This document shows, piece by piece, positions 59,355-64,000 of a stretch of DNA of 64,000 bases; position 1 is the stretch's first letter; each line of letters opens with the position of its first letter. Both the position numbers and the translations under genes were made by a program. Source of the stretch: Micromonospora luteifusca (GTDB lineage Bacteria > Actinomycetota > Actinomycetes > Mycobacteriales > Micromonosporaceae); the NCBI RefSeq assembly GCF_016907275.1, contig NZ_JAFBBP010000001.1:3090001-3154000 (forward strand). The letters are read 5' to 3'. Below the pieces are notes generated by a model. That model searched no databases and had not been told where the DNA came from. It saw nothing but the letters and a program-made list of their open reading frames with translations.

Positions 59355-60035
59355 GTGAGCACGGGCCGATCCCACGCCGCGCTGGCCCAGGCCTACGACG
59401 GGATCACCGCGGTGGTCGGCGACCTGGACGACGCCGGCCTGCAACAGGCCACCCGCTGCCAGGGCTGGCTCGTCGCGGACCTGCTCCTGCACGTGCTCGG
59501 CGACGCCCAGCGGGCACTGGTCACACTGGCCAGCCAGGTCGACGGCCCCGCCGACACCGACGACGTGAGCTACTGGCGCGACTTCCCCGCCGGCGGCGAA
59601 GAGGCCGCCCGGCACGCCTGGTGGGTCCGCCGGTCGGCCGCCGCGTTCGACCGTCCGACCGGCATCGTCCAGCTGTGGCGAGAGACCGCCCCGGCGGCGG
59701 TCCGCGCTGCCGCGTCAGCCAACCCCGAGGGGTACGTGACCACGCAGGGGCACGTACTGCGCGTACCGGATTTCCTCGCCACCCTGACCACCGAGGCCGT
59801 CGTCCATCACCTGGACCTGCTGACACCGGCACTGCCCGACGCGCCGCCGCCCGACCCACTGGCCGTACGCGTCGCGGTGGCCACCATGGATGGCCTGCTC
59901 AGCGACGACACGGTCCGCCCGGCCGCCTGGGACGACCACGATTTCCTGCTGAAGGCCACCGGCCGCGTCCCGCTCACCGACCGCGACCGGTTGGAGTTGG
60001 GTGAGTCGGCGGGCTGGTTTCCGCTGCTCGGCTGA
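59355..60035 (+). CDS. Mycothiol-dependent maleylpyruvate isomerase-like (DinB fold) protein
   Basis: A 226-residue helical-bundle protein. The N-terminal TRCQGWLVADLLLHVLGDAQRAL supplies the metal-binding histidine, and EAVVHHLDL supplies the later HxxxH-type ligands of the MDMPI_N/DinB family. Such enzymes use mycothiol as thiol partner, consistent with an actinomycete. Substrate unknown. GTG 59355 is the most plausible start. Confidence 0.8.
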   Translation: MSTGRSHAALAQAYDGITAVVGDLDDAGLQQATRCQGWLVADLLLHVLGDAQRALVTLASQVDGPADTDDVSYWRDFPAGGEEAARHAWWVRRSAAAFDRPTGIVQLWRETAPAAVRAAASANPEGYVTTQGHVLRVPDFLATLTTEAVVHHLDLLTPALPDAPPPDPLAVRVAVATMDGLLSDDTVRPAAWDDHDFLLKATGRVPLTDRDRLELGESAGWFPLLG

Positions 60036-60057
60036 TCCCCGGCGCGTGTCGTGCGGG

Positions 60058-61461
60058 TCAGCCGATGGCCATGTCCACGAAGCGGGACAGGTGTAGCTGG
60101 GCCGCGACGGTCACCGTGTCGGTCGGGCCATTTCGATGCTTGGCAACAATAAAATCCGCCTCCCCCGCCCGCGGCGACTCCTTGTCGTAGTAGTCGTCGC
60201 GGTGGAGAAGGATGACGACGTCGGCGTCCTGCTCAATGGAGCCCGACTCACGCAAATCGGACAGCTGGGGTCGCTTGTCGGTGCGCTGCTCGGGGCCACG
60301 GTTCAGCTGGCTGACCGCGATGACCGGGCACTCGACCTCCTTGGCCAGGAGCTTCAGGCCACGGGACAGGTCAGCGACCTCCTGCTGGCGACTCTCGGTG
60401 CGCTTCGGTGAGGTCATCAGCTGGAGATAGTCGACCACGATCATTTTGAGATCGTGCCGCTGCTTGAGCCGCCGAGCCTTGGCCCGGATCTCCATCAGGT
60501 TCATGCTCGGCGTGTCGTCGACGAAGAGCGGCGCTTCGCTGATCTCGCCCATGCACCGGGCCAGTTTGGTCCAGTCGTCGTCGGAGAGCTGACCGCTACG
60601 CAGCACGTGCAGCGGCACCCGCGCCTCGGCGGAGAGCAGCCGCATGACGATCTCGACCTTGCTCATTTCCAGCGAGAAGATCGCGGCCGCCTGGTTGGCG
60701 CGAATGGCGGCATTTCGGGCAAAGTCCATGCTAGCGGTCGATTTTCCGAGACCGGGCCTGCCCGCCACGATGATCAACTGCCCGGCGTGCAGGCCGTTGA
60801 GCAGCCGGTCCAGGTCGCTGAAGCCGGTCGGCACGCCGGTCATCATGCCGCCCGTCGCCCCGACCGCCTCGATCTCGTCGAGCGTCGGCTGCAACATGTC
60901 GGCGAGGATCGCGAAGTCCTCGCTGACCCGACGTTCGGTGACGTCGTAGACGGCCTGCTGGGCGAGGTCCACGACGTCGTCGACATCGCGGCTGCCGCCG
61001 CTGGCGGTGCCGTAGCCCAGTTGCACGATCTTGGTGCCGGCCTCGACCAGCCGCCGCAGCACCGCGCGTTCGCTGACGATGCGCGCGTAGTAGGCCGCGT
61101 TCGCCGCGGTCGGCACGCTGGCGATGAGGGTGTGCAGGTAGGGCGCGCCGCCGATGCGTACCAGATCGCCGGAGTCGGCGAGCGCCGCCGCGACCGTGAT
61201 CGAGTCGGCGGGCTCACCCCGGCCGTAGATGTCGAGGATGATGTCGAAGATGGTGGCGTGCACCGGCCGGTAGAAGTCGTTGGTCTTGAGGATCTCGACG
61301 ACGTCGGCGATGGCGTCCTTGGAGAGCAGCATGCCGCCGAGGACGCACTGCTCGGCAGCAACGTCCTGGGGCGGGGTCTTGTCGAACTGGCCGTCCCGCT
61401 GTGCGGGTGGCTGACCACCACCGGAGCGTGGCTCTGCCCGCATGTCGTCAGTGACCGACAC
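60058..61461 (-). CDS. dnaB: Replicative DNA helicase DnaB
   Basis: A 467-residue hexameric helicase. The N-terminal domain includes PPQDVAAEQCVLGGMLLSKDAI. The RecA-like core has Walker A AGRPGLGKST (about 250), FSLEMSK, VVDYLQLM (Walker B) and SQLNRGPEQR. No intein interrupts it. It unwinds DNA at the fork with DnaG. GTG 61461 is chosen for GGAGGGGG 7 nt upstream; longer in-frame extensions are unlikely. The rplI gene lies beyond the next hypothetical gene, as near many origins. Confidence 0.97.
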   Translation of the reverse strand: MSVTDDMRAEPRSGGGQPPAQRDGQFDKTPPQDVAAEQCVLGGMLLSKDAIADVVEILKTNDFYRPVHATIFDIILDIYGRGEPADSITVAAALADSGDLVRIGGAPYLHTLIASVPTAANAAYYARIVSERAVLRRLVEAGTKIVQLGYGTASGGSRDVDDVVDLAQQAVYDVTERRVSEDFAILADMLQPTLDEIEAVGATGGMMTGVPTGFSDLDRLLNGLHAGQLIIVAGRPGLGKSTASMDFARNAAIRANQAAAIFSLEMSKVEIVMRLLSAEARVPLHVLRSGQLSDDDWTKLARCMGEISEAPLFVDDTPSMNLMEIRAKARRLKQRHDLKMIVVDYLQLMTSPKRTESRQQEVADLSRGLKLLAKEVECPVIAVSQLNRGPEQRTDKRPQLSDLRESGSIEQDADVVILLHRDDYYDKESPRAGEADFIVAKHRNGPTDTVTVAAQLHLSRFVDMAIG

Positions 61462-61858
61462 GGGTCCCCCCTCCACTGCGCCGGATCCGATTCCAGCTCT
61501 ACCGCTGGGGTGCGACACTTCCGTCCGACCGGGCCGGTCGATCGGGGGCCATCGCGCCGGCGGTCGAGGGCCAACCATACGGACCCCGAGGTCAGAGACT
61601 CAACAACGCCGGTGGACGAGCCTCGGGACAACCTGTGGATGCCGGTGGACATGATGTGCGCAGCGTGTGCACAGCCTGTGGACAACTGTTGGGGAATTCT
61701 TGGCCTTACGTCGTTGACCTGCGGAAACATGCTCCCCAGCCTGTGGAGGAGAATATTTCGGTCGGGCCTGTGACACGATCGTCCCGTACTATCTCCAGCG
61801 AACGGCTACACCTGGACAGCGGATTCCGCTTTCGGTTCAGAAGGGTCACACTCCGGCC
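61462..61858. other. 397-bp divergent region upstream of dnaB with DnaA-box-like sequence
   Basis: A perfect inverted TTGTCCACA (TGTGGACAA at 61677-61685) and two poorer matches (TGTGGATGC at 61634-61642, TGTGGAGGA at 61742-61750) lie here. Local AT-rich spots such as GAATATTTC (61751-61759) are present. It must carry the dnaB and 61859 promoters. The box number is too low for oriC. Confidence 0.45.
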
Positions 61859-63409
61859 GTGAGTTACCGGGACTGGGGACGCGGGGATGGCAGCCCGCGC
61901 GAGCGCCAGCCGATCGCCTCGTGGAGTGAGCGCGCGGCGTCTCTTCCGGTCGATCCGTACGACGAGGACGGTCGCTACCGCACCTCCAGCCGGCGGCGTG
62001 CACTGGATCGCGGCCAGGACGAGCCCGTCGATGCCTACCTGCCCCGCTGGGCGCTGGAGTCGGGGGTCCGGCACGCTGACGGCGGCGGTCGCCACGCGGC
62101 ACCGGACGAGGACGCGGACGACCCTGAACGCGAGCCCGAGCGCCCGAGCGCCGCAGCCGGTCGGCGGTCCATCGAGTCGCCGGGCAGCCGACGGCGGGGC
62201 AGCGAGCCGAGTTGGCGGGAGCAAGCGGCCATCGGCGCGGCCCCCGAGTCGGACCACACCCGGGAGTGGACGCTCGACCGTCCGCAGGAGCAGGGGTATG
62301 CCGGCCGCCGACGCGCGGACGCGGGGGAGGACGAGCCGGTTTCCGGCGCTGTCCCGGACCGCCGCCCCCGCCGCGCACCCGCTGGCCGTCCGCAGGTGAT
62401 CTGGTCGGGTGGGGATCTGGAGCCGACTCCGAGCGAGCCGACACCGGGCCCGGACGTGAGCCGTCCCACCCGGCGCAGCCGCCGTGCGGCGGAGGAGTCC
62501 TGGTCCCGCCCGGCGGCCGACCCGTGGGCACGCGGGTCCGATCGGGTGGCTGAGCCCGAGCCTTCGTACCCGCCCGCGGTGGACCCGTGGGACGCCTCCG
62601 GAGTGCACGCGTGGCCGCCCGGCCCCGGTGCGGACGGCACGGATCTGAGCGAGCAGTGGTCGGCGGTGGAAGGCGTCGGTGGCTGGGAGCGATCCGACCG
62701 CACCGGCCAGTGGGAGCGGTCCGCGATCGAGGACGACCAGTGGGACCGTACGCTTCCGCCGCGCTCCGACCGGTCCGTTGCGGCGGAGGGTTGGCCGACC
62801 CGGGACGACGGGTTCTGGTCCGGCACTCGGCTCGCGGACGATGACCCGAGATGGACGGATCCGTCGACGTCAGCGCCCCGCTCGCCGGTGGTGGGCTACA
62901 CGGCTCCGCGACCGCGCAGCGCACCTGTGCCCCCTGGGGGTACGCCACGGCGTCGGGCGGACCGGCCGGCGGCCGGGGCGGCGTCGGTGCGTCAGCGCGT
63001 CGAGTCGGCGGCGACGGGTGCCTGGGCTCGCCGCCTGGAAGACGATCTGCTCGACCCCGATCCGGGTGGGCCGTTCCGGCCGTTGCTGTACACGGCCGCC
63101 TGTTACCTGATGCCGGCGATGCTGATCTTCGTCTGGCTGTTGACCTTGGACAGTCAGGCGCCGGCCGGTTGTGTGACCGACATCAGCGGGGGCGGGTGCG
63201 ACTCGCCCCGGTCACGCGCGTTGGAGTCGTTGCTCGCCGGCTCGCCGCGCTTCGGGTTGGCGCTCCTGAGCAGCCTGGTGGTGGCGGCGCTGCTGCGTCG
63301 GGTGGGCACGACCTGGCGCTCGGCCACCATCGCGGTCGCCGCGGCAGTGGTGGGCGGCGGCCTCTCCACGGTGCTGATCAGCGCGGTCACCGGTCAGCCG
63401 ATCGGCTGA
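61859..63409 (+). CDS. Large charged protein with C-terminal membrane helices
   Basis: A 516-residue protein. About 390 residues are disordered, rich in R, D, E, P, S and W (SRRR, WDRT, WERS, WTDP patterns). The C-terminal part (about 400-516) has three hydrophobic helices: LLYTAACYLMPAMLIFVWLL, LLSSLVVAALL and TIAVAAAVVGGGLS, with two cysteines in an outer loop (AGCVTDISGGGCDS). Family unknown; conserved position beside dnaB suggests an actinobacterial envelope protein. GTG 61859 start. Confidence 0.65.
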   Translation: MSYRDWGRGDGSPRERQPIASWSERAASLPVDPYDEDGRYRTSSRRRALDRGQDEPVDAYLPRWALESGVRHADGGGRHAAPDEDADDPEREPERPSAAAGRRSIESPGSRRRGSEPSWREQAAIGAAPESDHTREWTLDRPQEQGYAGRRRADAGEDEPVSGAVPDRRPRRAPAGRPQVIWSGGDLEPTPSEPTPGPDVSRPTRRSRRAAEESWSRPAADPWARGSDRVAEPEPSYPPAVDPWDASGVHAWPPGPGADGTDLSEQWSAVEGVGGWERSDRTGQWERSAIEDDQWDRTLPPRSDRSVAAEGWPTRDDGFWSGTRLADDDPRWTDPSTSAPRSPVVGYTAPRPRSAPVPPGGTPRRRADRPAAGAASVRQRVESAATGAWARRLEDDLLDPDPGGPFRPLLYTAACYLMPAMLIFVWLLTLDSQAPAGCVTDISGGGCDSPRSRALESLLAGSPRFGLALLSSLVVAALLRRVGTTWRSATIAVAAAVVGGGLSTVLISAVTGQPIG

Positions 63410-63461
63410 CCAGCCTGCGGTCGTTCTGCCGGTCTGCCACCGCCGGGTCCGCCCGGTCCGC

Positions 63462-63518
63462 CGGTCCGCCTTTTCGCCGGTCCGCCTTTTCGCCGGTCCG
63501 CCTTTTCGCCGGTCCGCC
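63462..63518. repeat. 16-bp tandem repeat (3.6 copies)
   Basis: The unit CGGTCCGCCTTTTCGC occurs three times (63462-63477, 63478-63493, 63494-63509) plus 9 bases. CGGTCCGCC alone occurs just upstream. The region 63410-63732 is otherwise without visible gene. Confidence 0.75.
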
Positions 63519-63732
63519 CGGGGCGGGCGGGACGGGCGGACCGCGCTTGATCAACACCAGATCGCCGACATTGCGGCATCACACCCACCCCGACACCCCC
63601 ACATCGCCGACCTGGAGTGGATCAACCCACCTCGACACCCTCGACCTCACCGCCAACCCCCACCCTCGCGTCATCACCAACCCCGAAGAGCCGGGCCAGG
63701 CCAGGCTCGTCGACCTTGCCGGACGACGTACG

Positions 63733-63772
63733 CACGAGGGCCCGCACCGATCGCTCGGTGCGGGCCCTCGTG
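63733..63772 (-). terminator. Perfect hairpin after rplI
   Basis: 18-bp perfect stem (63733-63750, 63755-63772) with loop TCGC, 15 nt past the rplI stop. There is no U tract, as is common in GC-rich actinomycetes. Confidence 0.65.
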
Positions 63773-63787
63773 GTGGTGTTGCGGACG

Positions 63788-64000
63788 TCAGCCCTGAACG
63801 ACGTTCAGGTTGAACGACGCGGTCACCTCAGGGTGCAGCTTGATCTTCACCGGGTAGGTGCCGGTCGACTTGATGTGACCGGGCACCTCCAGCCGACGCC
63901 GGTCGAGGACCGGGCCACTGGCCGCCTTGACGGCGTCGACGATCTCGGTCGGGGTGACCGAGCCGAAGAGCCGTCCGCCGTCGCCGGCGCGGACCTTCAG
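63788..64000 (-). CDS. rplI: Ribosomal protein L9, C-terminal part (start outside window)
   Basis: The minus strand is open from 64000 to TGA at 63788-63790 and gives the last 70 residues. They include RAGDGGRLFGSVTPTEIVD and end KLHPEVTASFNLNVVQG, the C-terminal domain of bacterial L9, which binds the base of the L1 stalk region of 23S rRNA. Usually part of rpsF-ssb-rpsR-rplI. Confidence 0.96.
   Translation of the reverse strand: MKVRAGDGGRLFGSVTPTEIVDAVKAASGPVLDRRRLEVPGHIKSTGTYPVKIKLHPEVTASFNLNVVQG

Noticed and set aside
61462..61858. Replication origin
   Set aside because: Only one perfect DnaA box and two poor ones; actinobacterial oriC has many boxes and lies between dnaA and dnaN, neither of which is here.
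58..63409. tRNA or rRNA genes
   Set aside because: I looked through the gaps between genes for cloverleaf-type patterns and conserved loops and found none.
63462..63518. CRISPR array
   Set aside because: Units of 16 bp follow each other with no unique spacers and no cas genes are present.

Overview
The window is chromosomal DNA of a very GC-rich actinomycete. The protein flavour, the frequent GTG and TTG starts, the Bpa/PafE-type proteasome activator, the mycothiol-type maleylpyruvate isomerase domain, the AfsR/SARP regulator and a large family of leaderless promoters all point to Micromonosporaceae, probably Micromonospora or a close relative. This is inferred from the sequence, not from a search. 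It reads as core chromosome not far from the replication origin: dnaB and rplI sit at the right end, as they do near oriC in many actinobacteria. I see no prophage, integrase, transposase gene, CRISPR array, rRNA or tRNA.

Layout. 1-2.5 kb: end of a flavin reductase gene, then a DUF485/acetate symporter pair behind a CRP-type palindrome. 2.5-7.4 kb: a UDP-glucuronate decarboxylase-like enzyme and three LytR-CpsA-Psr cell-wall ligases in a row; the third has no normal start codon. 7.5-17.3 kb: rhodanese, phosphodiesterase, an orphan histidine kinase with an RsbW-like ATPase, DUF5926, arginine deiminase, small PAS and ACT proteins, a lipoprotein and prephenate dehydratase. 17.3-27 kb: AIM24, a zincin, OsmC, two tandem HAD phosphatases, the proteasome activator, a hydrolase, a branched-chain amino-acid binding lipoprotein, dimethylargininase with a divergent Lrp regulator, and a quinone oxidoreductase. 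At 27.06-27.23 kb a 171-bp MITE-like inverted repeat supplies the stop codons of both flanking genes.

Molybdenum cofactor genes are spread over four places: mobA and fdhD (28.7-30.3 kb), moaA-moaD (34.1-35.3 kb) and moaC-mog-moeA-moaE (47.5-50.2 kb). Together they cover nearly the whole pathway, but no molybdoenzyme is present. Between them lie a VapBC-like toxin-antitoxin pair, a DUF4192 protein, a sugar-amine kinase, a membrane metallophosphoesterase, a large EndoQ-like/UvrD helicase fusion, a prepilin peptidase, two paralogous proline-rich membrane proteins and an AAA ATPase behind a paired CTAG-type operator.

The 50.5-56.7 kb segment is the most unusual. A 1034-residue AfsR-type regulator (SARP, NB-ARC, TPR) is separated from a GGDEF-EAL cyclic-di-GMP enzyme by about 600 bp of AT-richer DNA. 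That DNA holds two tiny, well-spaced, SD-preceded reading frames for near-identical 8- and 7-residue peptides (MRNSTEWD and MRSTEWD) that differ at the DNA level almost only at synonymous positions. This is my main candidate for something undescribed. The right end carries a GT-C-like membrane protein, a phosphoribosyltransferase, a zinc-ribbon protein, dnaB, a proline/arginine-rich membrane protein and the 3' end of rplI.

At least sixteen genes have a TAnnnT hexamer 6-8 nt before the start codon and no Shine-Dalgarno sequence, so leaderless mRNAs are probably a main expression mode here.
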